Shown: positions 1 through 8,745 of the stretch, piece after piece
How positions within the stretch are numbered: the stretch's first letter is position 1
How the letters are laid out: each line of letters opens with the position of its first letter
Assembly (NCBI GenBank): GCA_030263395.1
Contig: SZOW01000008.1
Span: forward strand, 73,709 to 137,708
DNA from: QUBU01 sp014337915
GTDB lineage: Bacteria; Pseudomonadota; Gammaproteobacteria; Steroidobacterales; GCA-2729495
DNA: 64,000 nt
Reading direction: 5' to 3'
Made by a program: the position numbers and the translations under genes
Notes under the pieces: generated by a model
Told to the model about the DNA's origin: nothing
What the model saw: only the letters and a program-made list of their open reading frames with translations
The model's database searches: none

Positions 1-231
1 TTGCGAGAGGACCCTGCCGCCGACGCGATTGCTGGCTTCGATGACGCGCACGTCCATGCCCGCATCCTGGAGGATCAGCGCGGCCTGCAGTCCCGAGAGG
101 CCGGCACCGAGCACCAGCACCTGGCTGTGGTTCTGCGCCCGCAGCGGACGGGGCAGGGCAGCAAGGGCGGCGGTGGCGCCTGCTCCGGCGAGCAGGGTAC
201 GGCGGTCGACGGTCTGGTGCGGCTTGGTCAT
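1..231 (-). CDS. Flavin-containing amine oxidase, N-terminus only
   Basis: This gene runs off the left edge; the first 77 residues are present, starting at the ATG at 231. An N-terminal twin-arginine-like signal (DRRTLLAG near residue 9, then an Ala/Leu-rich stretch ending near LRAQN at about 32) is followed by a dinucleotide-binding beta-alpha-beta motif, VLVLGAGLSGLQAA, and then EASNRVGGR, the usual FAD contact of the monoamine oxidase/phytoene desaturase superfamily. Export by the Tat route with bound FAD is therefore inferred. The substrate cannot be judged from this fragment. It is divergent from the PD40 lipoprotein gene at 452. Confidence 0.8.
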   Translation of the reverse strand, partial: MTKPHQTVDRRTLLAGAGATAALAALPRPLRAQNHSQVLVLGAGLSGLQAALILQDAGMDVRVIEASNRVGGRVLSQ

Positions 232-451
232 GACGGGATCCCGGTGACTTTGGTGATGGGTGAAGGTGGAGCGTCAGACGGCCGAGTATACCGGTTACGG
301 TTGCGGCTACCGCGGCGATTCGCCACGCCGCTGTCCGGGCCGGATCTTTTCTACTATGATCCGCGGTGCTCCTTCGGGCAGCGGCGGCGGCTCACCATCG
401 GTTCCCGAAGTCCACTCCCAACAAGGACCCAATAAAAGGGGGACTGCTGTC

Positions 452-1714
452 ATGACACCCGAATCCACATCGAAGTGGGCTGCATCTGCCGTGGCCGTGC
501 TGGCCGTGGCACTGACCGGTTGCGGCAAGCCCGCAAGCCCGCCGCAGGGTGAAGCGGCCGGCGGTTCCGCTGCCCAGGCACCGGCGGACAAGAAACCCGA
601 CGCGGTGTCCCAGGCCAGCGCCGATACCGGCAACCCGCCCGAGTGGGCAGGGAAGGAACTCCCGGCCCGCCAGATCCCCAACATCCCGCAGGCAGCCGAG
701 GCGTACTACTCGCCCGACAACATCCACGTCATCGCCCAGACCCAGGATGCTGCTGCCCAGCGTCCCGAGGGTGAGAACGTCGGCGGCGCGCTGACCTACA
801 CCTTCACGGATACCGGCGAGGAAATCACCCGCATCAACGACCACGGGCAGGATGCCTGCTCCTGGTTCGTGCTCCCGGATGGCAAGCGCCTGATCTGGAC
901 CTCCACGCGCGACCACATGGACATGCCGCTCGGCAGCTGGTCGGATGACAAGATCTATCCGCAGGGCGCGGAGCTCTACACCTCGGACCTCAAGGGCGGC
1001 GACATCAAGCGCCTCACCAACAACCAGTACTACGAGGCCGAGGTCACCACCTCCCTCGACGGCAAGTGGGTGTTCTTCGGCCGCCAGATCGACGGCAAGA
1101 TGGACATCTGGAAGATGCGCATCGACGGTACCGGCGAGCAGCAGCTGACCTTCACCGAGGACTGGCAGGAAGGCGCGCCGTATCCGACCCCGGATGGCGA
1201 ACACCTGATCTTCCGCGCCTGGAAGACCAGCGAGAAGACCCGCCTGGAGAAGCTCTCCAAGGAAACCGGGCAGCACAACCAGACGCCGATGACGATCTTC
1301 ACCATGAAGACCGACGGCTCGGATGTGCAGCCGCGTACCTTCACCTATGACATGAACTGGGCCCCGTACCCGGCTCCCGATGGCCGTCATTTCTTCTACG
1401 TCCGTGTGTTCGATGGCAATAACTGGGAGGTCGTCATGAACGATCTCGCTGGTGGCGAGCCGCAGCGCATCACCTGGAGCAAGACCTTCGACGGTTTCCC
1501 GGCCACTTCCTGGGATGGCAAGAAGCTGCTGTTCGCGCGCAGCGCCGGCGCCGGCATGGGTTCCGGCCTCTACACCTGGGTGATGGACATCTCCTCGCTC
1601 AACGTCGGGCCGGAGAACTTCAAGGGCAGCATCCCGGCAAAGGCCGAGCGGCCTGCAGGCTGGGTCGAAGACCCGGACATCGCCGCCTTCAGCAAGCGGC
1701 CAGCCGGCAAGTAA
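452..1714 (+). CDS. PD40 beta-propeller lipoprotein (TolB-like)
   Basis: A 420-residue protein with a lipoprotein signal (LTGC, lipidated Cys24), then an Ala/Pro-rich linker, then a propeller of PD40/WD40-like blades of the TolB C-terminal type (recurring D-G-K-W/R and ELYTSDLKGGD-style blades). The ATG at 452 is chosen because the purine-rich AAGGGGGA lies at 436-443 and the lipobox follows directly. It is clearly paralogous to the protein at 3113: both contain WTSTRDH and YPQGAELY, and both have an LTNN(Q/K)YYEAEV segment. PD40 proteins usually bind proteins or oligosaccharides at the cell surface; no catalytic site is evident. A strong terminator follows, so the gene is probably transcribed alone. 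Function unknown. Confidence 0.85.
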   Translation: MTPESTSKWAASAVAVLAVALTGCGKPASPPQGEAAGGSAAQAPADKKPDAVSQASADTGNPPEWAGKELPARQIPNIPQAAEAYYSPDNIHVIAQTQDAAAQRPEGENVGGALTYTFTDTGEEITRINDHGQDACSWFVLPDGKRLIWTSTRDHMDMPLGSWSDDKIYPQGAELYTSDLKGGDIKRLTNNQYYEAEVTTSLDGKWVFFGRQIDGKMDIWKMRIDGTGEQQLTFTEDWQEGAPYPTPDGEHLIFRAWKTSEKTRLEKLSKETGQHNQTPMTIFTMKTDGSDVQPRTFTYDMNWAPYPAPDGRHFFYVRVFDGNNWEVVMNDLAGGEPQRITWSKTFDGFPATSWDGKKLLFARSAGAGMGSGLYTWVMDISSLNVGPENFKGSIPAKAERPAGWVEDPDIAAFSKRPAGK

Positions 1715-1786
1715 CCGTCCCGGCATGTCGCAGGCGACCGCCAGTTTTCCCGAGCCATGGAAACCGGCGGATGCCCGCGTGAACCA

Positions 1787-1834
1787 GGGCCCACCCCACC
1801 GGCGCGTCGCCGGCAGGGTGGGCCCTTTTCTTTT
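1787..1834 (+). terminator. Rho-independent terminator after the PD40 lipoprotein gene
   Basis: A perfect 10-bp stem (1787-1796 with 1816-1825, GGGCCCACCC) encloses a second perfect 6-bp hairpin (1799-1804 with 1808-1813) and is followed by TTTTCTTTT at 1826-1834. It separates the PD40 gene from the Rieske gene that starts 48 bases later. Confidence 0.93.
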
Positions 1835-1881
1835 GGCGGGATGATCCGGCCTGCAGCGCATCCCGCCGGGAGGCCAGCGCC

Positions 1882-3039
1882 ATGTTCATCAACTTCTGGT
1901 ATGCGGCGCAGTGGAGCGACCAGGTCGGCAGCCAGCCGCTGAAGCTGCGCATGCTGGGGCAGGACTTCGTCCTGTGGCGTGACGGCTCCGGGGTCGTGCA
2001 CTGCCTCGCCAACGTCTGCGTGCACCGCGGCGGGTCCCTGGCTGGCGGGCGCCTGCGCGGCGACTGCATCGAGTGTCCGTATCATGGCTGGCAGTTCGAC
2101 GGCGATGGTCGCTGCCGGAAGATTCCCTCGCTGGGACCGCAGGGCCAGGTGCGCATCCCCGGTCGTGCCCGCGTGGATTCCTACCCGGTGCAGGAGCGCT
2201 ACGGCCTGGTGCACGTGTTCCTTGGCGACCTGCCGGAGGAGGAGCGCCCGCCCATCATGGAGATCCCCGAGTATGGCCAGCCCGGCTGGTACGCCAGCTG
2301 CGAGGACAGCGTCGGCCAGGGTGATTTCCGCCGTGCAGTGGAGAATGGCCTCGATCCGGCGCACAACGAGTACGTGCACCCGACCCACGGCTTTTCTGGC
2401 ACCCGCGCAGACTATTTCGTGCCGGAGCTGAACATCGAGGAGCAGGCCTGGGGCAGCGGTTTCATCACCACTTACTTTTCGCCACCGCTCAAGGATGCGC
2501 GCATGCAGCAGGCCTCGGGGCGCAGCGAAAATGCGGTGATCGAGGCCGGCACCTTCCACCACGGACCCAGCTGCATGATCACGCGCATCCGGCCCACGGC
2601 CGAGTTCGCCATCAACCAGAATTCCTTCAAGACGCCGATTGACGAGCTGAGCTCGCGCAGTTTCCTGATCCAGACCCGCAACTTCCTGCAGGGGCCGGAG
2701 CACGATGCCCGCTTCCGGGAACGCAACGCGGTGGTGCGCAACCAGGACGTCGTGGTGCTGGCGGACCTCGAGCCGAAGTTCACGCCCGAGACCAATGCCC
2801 ATGAGCTGCTGATGCCGGCCGATCGCGCCGTGGCCCGCTACCGCGAGTGGCTCAAGGACTGGGAGGCCCGTGGCTGGCGCATCGATACGGCGCGGGTCGC
2901 GCGGGAGCGGCCGTACAAGACCTACGTGATCCCGGGGCCCGCAAGGCGCGCCGAGCCGAAGGGCTGGGTGCTGGATGCGGTGCCGCTGGTGGCTGCGCAT
3001 GCCGCCGGCGCGACGGATGCCGTGGCCCGGCAGGTCTGA
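1882..3039 (+). CDS. Rieske non-haem iron oxygenase, alpha subunit
   Basis: A 385-residue ring-hydroxylating oxygenase alpha subunit. The Rieske [2Fe-2S] site is C46-x-H48 and C65-x-x-H68 (CPYHGW). The mononuclear iron site follows the D-x2-H-x4-H pattern at D158, H161 and H166 (ENGLDPAHNEYVHPTHG). Members of this family use electrons from a reductase, not seen in this window, to hydroxylate or demethylate aromatic or steroid-like substrates. The start is supported by GGGAGG at 1868-1873. It is a paralogue of the gene at 32834: both begin M-x-INFWY and share the same metal-site spacing. Flanking by two PD40 genes suggests a substrate-handling locus. Substrate unknown. Confidence 0.9.
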   Translation: MFINFWYAAQWSDQVGSQPLKLRMLGQDFVLWRDGSGVVHCLANVCVHRGGSLAGGRLRGDCIECPYHGWQFDGDGRCRKIPSLGPQGQVRIPGRARVDSYPVQERYGLVHVFLGDLPEEERPPIMEIPEYGQPGWYASCEDSVGQGDFRRAVENGLDPAHNEYVHPTHGFSGTRADYFVPELNIEEQAWGSGFITTYFSPPLKDARMQQASGRSENAVIEAGTFHHGPSCMITRIRPTAEFAINQNSFKTPIDELSSRSFLIQTRNFLQGPEHDARFRERNAVVRNQDVVVLADLEPKFTPETNAHELLMPADRAVARYREWLKDWEARGWRIDTARVARERPYKTYVIPGPARRAEPKGWVLDAVPLVAAHAAGATDAVARQV

Positions 3040-3112
3040 GGAACGATCGCCGGCCCGGCTACTGAGCCCGGGCCCTGCATCAGGAGTGGAAGTGATGAAC
3101 GGGAGGAGACTG

Positions 3113-4183
3113 ATGACGAAGCGGATTGCCACGGGCCTGGCGCTGGGCCTCATGTTCAACGGCCTCATTGCGGTAGCGGCCGATGCGCCGCCGGCGGGAA
3201 CCGAACTGCCGAGCCGCATGGTGCCGATCAAGCCGAATGCCGCCGAGGCCTACTGGGCGCCCGACTCGCGCCACCTCATCGCCCAGACCAATGACCCGCA
3301 GGCTGTGCCAGGTGCGCGCGGCGGGCAGGGCAACCTCACCTGGATCTTCTCCGATGATGGCAAGGAACTGTGGCGGGTCAATGGCCGTGGCCAGGATGCC
3401 TGCTCGTTCTTCTTCCCCGATGGCAAGCGCGTGGTCTGGACCTCTACCCGCGACCACCTGGATTTCCCCGCGGGTGACTGGACCGACCCCGACAACTATC
3501 CGCAGGGTGCGGAGCTCTACATATCCGACTGGAAGGGAAACAACGTCCAGCGGTTGACCAACAACAAGTACTACGAGGCTGAAGTCTCGGTGTCCCCGGA
3601 CGGGAAATGGGTCACCTTCGGTCGCCAGACCGATGGCCAGATGGACATCTGGGTGATTCGGCCCGACGGCACCGGCGAGCAGCAGGTGACCCGCGCCGCG
3701 GACTGGGAGGAGGGCGCGCCGTTCTTCATGCCGGACAGCGACCACATCATCTTCCGCGCCTGGCGCACGGCCGACCAGAAGAAGACCAAGCCGACGCCGA
3801 TGACCGTGTTCAGCATCCGCCGCGACGGCAGCGACTGGCGCCGGCATACCTTCGACAACGGCATGAACTGGCATCCCACGCCGGCCCCCGATGGCCGCCA
3901 TTACGTGTTCGTGCGTGCCGAGACGCCGACCAACTGGGAGATCTACCTGGGCGACCTCGCCGGCGGTGAGCCGCGGCGCCTGACCTACTACGACAAGATG
4001 GATATCCTGGCGCAGGTCTCGCCGGACGGCAAAAAGATGAACTGGGGCCGGGCTACCGGCGCGAAATTCATGAGCGACATCCGCACTTTCGTCATGGATG
4101 TGTCGTCGCTGGACATCGGGCCGGAGCGACGCGTGGACTGGAACCCGGAGTGGGGCCAGCCGATGCTGCCCGCCAGGCCGTAG
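3113..4183 (+). CDS. Secreted PD40 beta-propeller protein (TolB-like)
   Basis: A 356-residue protein with a Sec signal peptide (MTKRIATGLALG..., likely cut after VAA near residue 20) followed directly by PD40 blades. It lacks the lipobox and Ala/Pro linker of its paralogue at 452, so it is probably soluble in the periplasm. The ATG at 3113 has GGGAGGAG close upstream; an in-frame ATG at 3095 with AGGAG at 3082-3086 is an alternative. It lies 73 bases after the Rieske gene with no terminator between, so the two are probably co-transcribed. Function unknown; binding rather than catalysis is likely. Confidence 0.83.
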   Translation: MTKRIATGLALGLMFNGLIAVAADAPPAGTELPSRMVPIKPNAAEAYWAPDSRHLIAQTNDPQAVPGARGGQGNLTWIFSDDGKELWRVNGRGQDACSFFFPDGKRVVWTSTRDHLDFPAGDWTDPDNYPQGAELYISDWKGNNVQRLTNNKYYEAEVSVSPDGKWVTFGRQTDGQMDIWVIRPDGTGEQQVTRAADWEEGAPFFMPDSDHIIFRAWRTADQKKTKPTPMTVFSIRRDGSDWRRHTFDNGMNWHPTPAPDGRHYVFVRAETPTNWEIYLGDLAGGEPRRLTYYDKMDILAQVSPDGKKMNWGRATGAKFMSDIRTFVMDVSSLDIGPERRVDWNPEWGQPMLPARP

Positions 4184-4199
4184 CGTCGGCCGGAGGCGG

Positions 4200-4748
4200 C
4201 TACCAGGCGCGGACGCGCCCGGTGTCGAGGTGCACGAAGTCCGAGTCGGGGTAGTAGCCAACGCCGCCCCGGCCCAGGGACAGCGCCGCGCGGCGCAGGT
4301 TACTGGTGGCGACGCCATCGAGGCGCACGTCCACGGCCTGGCCCTGCAGGTGCAGGCTCTTCTGCGCGACGCCCGTCGACCGGTGTCGCAGCATCTCGTT
4401 GGTGGACGGCGAGCGGAACGCGGAGATGATCTCGTACCGCCCGGAGCTGCCGCTCAGCGTCTGCACCTCGTACAGCACATCCAGCAACCGCGGATCGATG
4501 GGATGTACGACACCGCTGCGGAAGTCACGCAGCAGGTGGTTGATCTCATCGAGCGCCTGCGGGATGTAGGCGCCATCTGCGGCGTACACCACCGAAAGTT
4601 TTTCGCTAGTATGCGTGTGGTAGAAACGCAGCTCGCGGCTGCGCTGCGTGCGGGCCAGGGCGGCCATGGGAGACAGCGCCAGCGGCAGCGCCGGCAGCAG
4701 GATTCCGGCGGCCTTCAGCAGGCCGCGACGACTGCGGATTACCTCCAC
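4200..4748 (-). CDS. mepK: DUF882/M15-family murein peptidase, YcbK-like
   Basis: About 182 residues. The start is taken at the GTG at 4748, preceded by GGGAGGG at good spacing; no ATG fits. The N-terminus SRRGLLKAAG followed by an Ala/Leu-rich stretch is a twin-arginine signal. The zinc-site pattern of the peptidase M15/DUF882 family is visible as H-x2-GQAVD, with a further H in FVHLDTGRVRAW near the C-terminus, and the family SAFRSP motif is present. E. coli YcbK (MepK) is a periplasmic murein endopeptidase. Adjacency to an ldtD homologue, as in E. coli (there co-directional, here divergent), supports the assignment. It is convergent with the PD40 gene, 16 bases apart. Confidence 0.85.
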   Translation of the reverse strand: MEVIRSRRGLLKAAGILLPALPLALSPMAALARTQRSRELRFYHTHTSEKLSVVYAADGAYIPQALDEINHLLRDFRSGVVHPIDPRLLDVLYEVQTLSGSSGRYEIISAFRSPSTNEMLRHRSTGVAQKSLHLQGQAVDVRLDGVATSNLRRAALSLGRGGVGYYPDSDFVHLDTGRVRAW

Positions 4749-4798
4749 TGGGTCCCTCCCGCATGCCTCTTTTCTGAGCCGAGGCTGTTTGACAGAAG

Positions 4799-6547
4799 AT
4801 GGCGATTCTCCCAGACGCCGCCCGGTGCGGCAACGACCCTGTGCACAGATCCACCAGAAACCCCCGCGGCGACCGCTGCCTCTACTGGCTGCTCCTGCCG
4901 CTGCTCCTCTGGCCGGTGGTCGGGCAGCCTGCCGCCGCAGCCACCGGGGATGCAGTGCCTGCGGTGCTGCGCCAGCGGGTGGCCGAGCTGCGTACCACCG
5001 GCAGGCTCGAGTTACAGGGGGTGGTGCTCGGCAGGGAGGACATCCTCGCGGAGTTCTATGCCCGGCGCGGCTACCAGCCGGCCTGGGACGATCCACGGCG
5101 CGTAGCGGGCCTGCGCACGCTCATCGGGCGCGCTGCGGAGCATGGTCTGGACCCGGAGGACTTTTTCGCCAGCCGCCTGCAGGTGCTGGCACAGTCGGCG
5201 AGCGGTCCGGCCGCCAGGGCCGACCTCGACCTGCTGCTGACCGAGGCCCTGATCCGCTACGGCTACCAGCTGCACTTCGGCAAGGTGGACCCGACGGCGA
5301 TGGAGCCCGCCTGGAATTTCCGGCGGGGCTTCGCCAACGACGCCGATCCCGTCAGCGTCCTGGCCGCTGCCGTGGCGGCTCCGTCGCTGCAGGATTACCT
5401 GGAGAGCAGGCTGCCGGGTGGCCCCTGGTACCGGCAATTGCAGCTCGCCCTGGCGCAATACCGCAGCATCGTCGCGGCGGGCGGCTGGCCCGTGGTTCCC
5501 GGTGGGCCGGTCCTGCGCCCCGGGGACCGCGATGCCCGGGTGCCGGTATTGCGCCAGCGGCTGCGCGTGGAGGGCGACCTGCCCGCGGACCCGGAGGTGG
5601 TCGACACGGAGAGCTTCGATGCCGCGCTGGCCGCGGCGGTGCAACGCTTCCAGGAACGCCACGCCCTGGCGCGTGACGCCAGCGTCGGCGCCAGGACCCT
5701 GGAGGCCCTCAATGTGACGGCGGAAACCCGGGTCGACCAGCTGCGCCTGTCCCTGGAGCGTGTGCGCTGGCTGGCCGACGACGTCCCGGATACCTACGTC
5801 GTGGTCAACGTGGCCGGTTTCAGGGTCGGTTTCGTGCGCGGGCACGAGCTGGCCTGGAGCAGCCGGGTGGTCGTCGGCCGGGCTGCGCGCCAGACCCCGG
5901 TATTCGGCGGGCTGATGACCTACATCGATCTCAACCCCACATGGACGGTGCCACCGACCATCCTGCGCGAGGACATCCTGCCGAAGCTGCGGCGCGACCC
6001 GGGTTACCTGGCACGCGAGAACATCAGCGTGATCGATCGCAACGGGCGGACGGTGGACCCGCGGGGCATCGACTGGAAGGCCTATGGTCGCAGCATTCCC
6101 TACACCCTGCGTCAGGAACCCGGGCCAGCCAACTCCCTCGGCCGCATCAAGTTCATGTTCCCGAACCGCTATTCGGTCTACCTGCACGACACGCCGGCCA
6201 AGGCGCTGTTCGACAAGCCGGAGCGCAACTTCAGCTCGGGCTGCATCCGTGTCGATGATCCGCTGGCGCTGGCGGAACTGGTGCTGGACGATCCGCAGTG
6301 GGACCGCAGGGCGCTGGAAGCCGCCATCGCCACCGGCAAGACCCGGCGCGTCCAGCTGCGGACGCCGATGCCGGTGCTGCTGGTCTATCTCACAGCCGTG
6401 GCCGACCGTTCGGGTGCGGTGCGCTTCTACCGCGATGCCTACGGCCGGGATGCGGCGCTGCTCGCGGCCCTGAATGGCCCGGTCCAGCTGCGGCTGCCGG
6501 CCGTCCCGGTCGCCACGGGCGGGAAACTGGGACCCGCTTCTTTGTGA
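4799..6547 (+). CDS. ldtD: L,D-transpeptidase, YcbB/LdtD type
   Basis: A 582-residue protein. Order: membrane/signal segment (about 27-48), a YcbB N-terminal scaffold region, a peptidoglycan-binding type 1 domain (about 240-305, DARVPVLRQRL ... FQERHAL), then the YkuD catalytic domain with H463 and catalytic C482 in the SSGCIRV motif. This class makes 3-3 (mDAP-mDAP) cross-links in the periplasm. Length is close to E. coli LdtD. The ATG at 4799 has only a weak ribosome-binding site; a GTG at 4839 is possible. Divergent from the DUF882 peptidase gene. Confidence 0.9.
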   Translation: MAILPDAARCGNDPVHRSTRNPRGDRCLYWLLLPLLLWPVVGQPAAAATGDAVPAVLRQRVAELRTTGRLELQGVVLGREDILAEFYARRGYQPAWDDPRRVAGLRTLIGRAAEHGLDPEDFFASRLQVLAQSASGPAARADLDLLLTEALIRYGYQLHFGKVDPTAMEPAWNFRRGFANDADPVSVLAAAVAAPSLQDYLESRLPGGPWYRQLQLALAQYRSIVAAGGWPVVPGGPVLRPGDRDARVPVLRQRLRVEGDLPADPEVVDTESFDAALAAAVQRFQERHALARDASVGARTLEALNVTAETRVDQLRLSLERVRWLADDVPDTYVVVNVAGFRVGFVRGHELAWSSRVVVGRAARQTPVFGGLMTYIDLNPTWTVPPTILREDILPKLRRDPGYLARENISVIDRNGRTVDPRGIDWKAYGRSIPYTLRQEPGPANSLGRIKFMFPNRYSVYLHDTPAKALFDKPERNFSSGCIRVDDPLALAELVLDDPQWDRRALEAAIATGKTRRVQLRTPMPVLLVYLTAVADRSGAVRFYRDAYGRDAALLAALNGPVQLRLPAVPVATGGKLGPASL

Positions 6548-6630
6548 GCGGGCCCGGGACCTGCACAATAGGCAGCTGGAATGCCACACCCCGCCCGGGC
6601 GCGGGCCGCACCGGTCATGGAGAACGCAGA

Positions 6631-7056
6631 ATGAAGATCAGGTCGCTCATCCCGTTGGCTGCGCTGCTGGCGCTCAGCTCCTGCAGCCTGTTCCAGAAGG
6701 GTCCCGGGATGTCCGTGGTCCGGTTCTACAACAACAGCGGCCATACGGTCCTGGTCGAGGACAATGAGCTGCGCCCGCGCCGCGAGGGAACATTCCAGTA
6801 CCCGACTGACAGCGGACGCGCGCTGATCGTGTTCTGGAGCGGTTGCGTGCACACCTACATCGCCCCGGACCGCAAGCCGGGCGACTTCCGCGCCACGGAC
6901 TGGATGCTTCGCGGCGCCTATCGCACGCAGCTGGAAAGCGACGGCAAGCTCTACCTGTTGCCACCGGACGTAGATCCCCCCGCCGACCCCGCCACCCTGC
7001 AGCAGCCGGCCGGATTCCCGCTGCTGCCGCGGGAAGGTTCCTCCTGCCTGCCCTGA
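6631..7056 (+). CDS. Small lipoprotein of unknown function
   Basis: 141 residues with a clear lipoprotein signal (LSSC, Cys18) and a mature domain that starts with VVRFYNNSGHTVLVEDNE, reminiscent of small beta-sandwich proteins. It has two cysteines in the mature part (SGCVHT near 71 and the C-terminal SSCLP) that could form a disulphide. GGAGAA at 6619-6624 supports the start. It lies 83 bases after ldtD in the same direction and could be co-transcribed. No family recognised. Confidence 0.75.
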   Translation: MKIRSLIPLAALLALSSCSLFQKGPGMSVVRFYNNSGHTVLVEDNELRPRREGTFQYPTDSGRALIVFWSGCVHTYIAPDRKPGDFRATDWMLRGAYRTQLESDGKLYLLPPDVDPPADPATLQQPAGFPLLPREGSSCLP

Positions 7057-7101
7057 CGACCGGGGCCGCAGCGCCTACCCGATCCGGGTGACGCACCAAG
7101 C

Positions 7102-7107
7102 TATAAT
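7102..7107 (+). promoter_or_regulatory. Candidate -10 box before the DUF4397 lipoprotein gene
   Basis: A perfect TATAAT in otherwise GC-rich sequence, 124 bases upstream of the ATG at 7231. No convincing -35 box lies 16-18 bases upstream, so this is only a candidate. Confidence 0.35.
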
Positions 7108-7230
7108 GCCGGCCCGCCGCGGCGGCAGGCTCCATGGGGACGTCACCGACGACCCCGGCCGCTGTGCCCGGCGCTGCTGACCTGCGCGCCCGGCTGACGG
7201 CGCCCTGACCCCGTCGAGCGGAGAAGAAGA

Positions 7231-8715
7231 ATGAAACGATGGATCTGGATGCTGCTGCTGGTGGCTGGCGCCGTTGGCTGTGTCAGCAAGCAGGACGCGA
7301 GCAGCAGTGCCGTTCGGATCCTCAATGCTGTTCCCGACGGATCGCGGATGTCGCTGATCATCAACGGTGCGACCAGGGCCAGTGGCTACGACTTCGGGTG
7401 GGGTACCCCCTGGGTGGTGCAGGCAGCCGGGCAGACGGGCGTGCGCATCGACGAGGCCCTGCCGCCGGAGGCGACACCCGCCTACCGGACCGTGCATGAC
7501 GCCAGCCATTCCCTGGCCGTCAACGACGAGCTGACCCTGGTGGTGCTGGGCCAGGCAGCGGGCCAGGCCGAAGAAGTGGTGCCGATCCTGACCCGGACCC
7601 GCGGCGTGCCCACCGGCAAGACCCGCCTGCAGTTCATCCACGCCAGCCCGGGTGCCGGGCCGGTCGATGTCTACCTGCTGGCGCCCGGGACGCTGGCCAA
7701 TCCGAGCACGCAGTTCACTGCGGGCCTGGCATACAAGGCCTACACGCCCGAGGCCGAGGTCACCAGCGGCAACAGCCAGATCATCGTGACCGCGGCCGGG
7801 CAGCCGCAGACCGTGCTGCTCGACTCCGGTTCGCTGTACCTGCCACTCGAGGGCAGCTGGCTGGTGGCGATTGTCGCCAACCCGGGCATCGACTCCGCCA
7901 CGCGCCAGATCAACCTGACCGTCCTTTCCGGTAGCGGCTCGACGCAGGTCCTCGACAAGGATGCCAGGGCGCAGGCGCGATTCGTCAATGCCTCACCCGG
8001 CAGCTATGCGATCGACAGTTTCATCAACGCCATAGCGGTGGACGACAGCGCGCGCCAGGCCTGTGACCCGTCGACCGTCGAGGCGGATACGGTGGTGGAG
8101 GAGTGCGCGCAGCCCTTCGGCTTCATCGGCTCGTTCCACGCCGTCACGCCGGGCGTCTACGACATCAAGACCCAGAAGGCCGCTGATGCCGCCGTCAGCG
8201 CCAGGACCCTGTCAGGAACGCTGGTCGCCGGCGCCACGAGCAGCTTCGTGACCGACGGGCTCATTGCCGATACCGACACCGCCACGACCACCGGCCTGCA
8301 GACGCTGACCGGGACGCGACGCACGGCCACCGCGGCCCAGCTGCGTGTGGTCGATTTCTCGCTGGCCGCATCGGCGACGCTGGAGGGCGATCCGGCCACC
8401 GACCGGCTGGAGCTCTACATCACGCCAGCCTGCGCCTCGCTCGACGGCGAGGCGCCGGATTTCTACAACCTGGTGTTCGGTTCGGACATCGGCTTCCAGC
8501 CCCTGCTGCCGGGCGACTACCAGGTGACCCTGGCGCGGAGCGACACGGCGGCTCCCACGGCGCCGCCGGTGGTCCTGCTCAGCAAGCGCATGACGCTCGC
8601 AGCCAGTGGCATCTACACCGAACTGATCACGGACAGCCTGGGCGGCGCGCTGCCCCTGGCCTTCATGTCCATCGATGACAACCCCGGGCTGCAGGACTGC
8701 CCGGCGCCACCCTAG
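7231..8715 (+). CDS. DUF4397-domain lipoprotein
   Basis: 494 residues. A lipoprotein signal (VGC, Cys17) is followed by repeated DUF4397-like beta-sandwich units, each opening with a variant of V-R-F-x-N-A-S/V-P: VRILNAVPDG near 26, LQFIHASPG near 134, and ARFVNASPGS near 248; a further related unit probably spans 370-480. GGAGAAGAAG precedes the ATG. DUF4397 proteins are cell-envelope proteins without established activity. Two cysteine pairs (CDPSTVEADTVVEEC, and PAC ... DC near the end) could be disulphides. Confidence 0.83.
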   Translation: MKRWIWMLLLVAGAVGCVSKQDASSSAVRILNAVPDGSRMSLIINGATRASGYDFGWGTPWVVQAAGQTGVRIDEALPPEATPAYRTVHDASHSLAVNDELTLVVLGQAAGQAEEVVPILTRTRGVPTGKTRLQFIHASPGAGPVDVYLLAPGTLANPSTQFTAGLAYKAYTPEAEVTSGNSQIIVTAAGQPQTVLLDSGSLYLPLEGSWLVAIVANPGIDSATRQINLTVLSGSGSTQVLDKDARAQARFVNASPGSYAIDSFINAIAVDDSARQACDPSTVEADTVVEECAQPFGFIGSFHAVTPGVYDIKTQKAADAAVSARTLSGTLVAGATSSFVTDGLIADTDTATTTGLQTLTGTRRTATAAQLRVVDFSLAASATLEGDPATDRLELYITPACASLDGEAPDFYNLVFGSDIGFQPLLPGDYQVTLARSDTAAPTAPPVVLLSKRMTLAASGIYTELITDSLGGALPLAFMSIDDNPGLQDCPAPP

Positions 8716-8745
8716 GCATCCAGCGTCCGGCGAGGGTAGCCGCCC

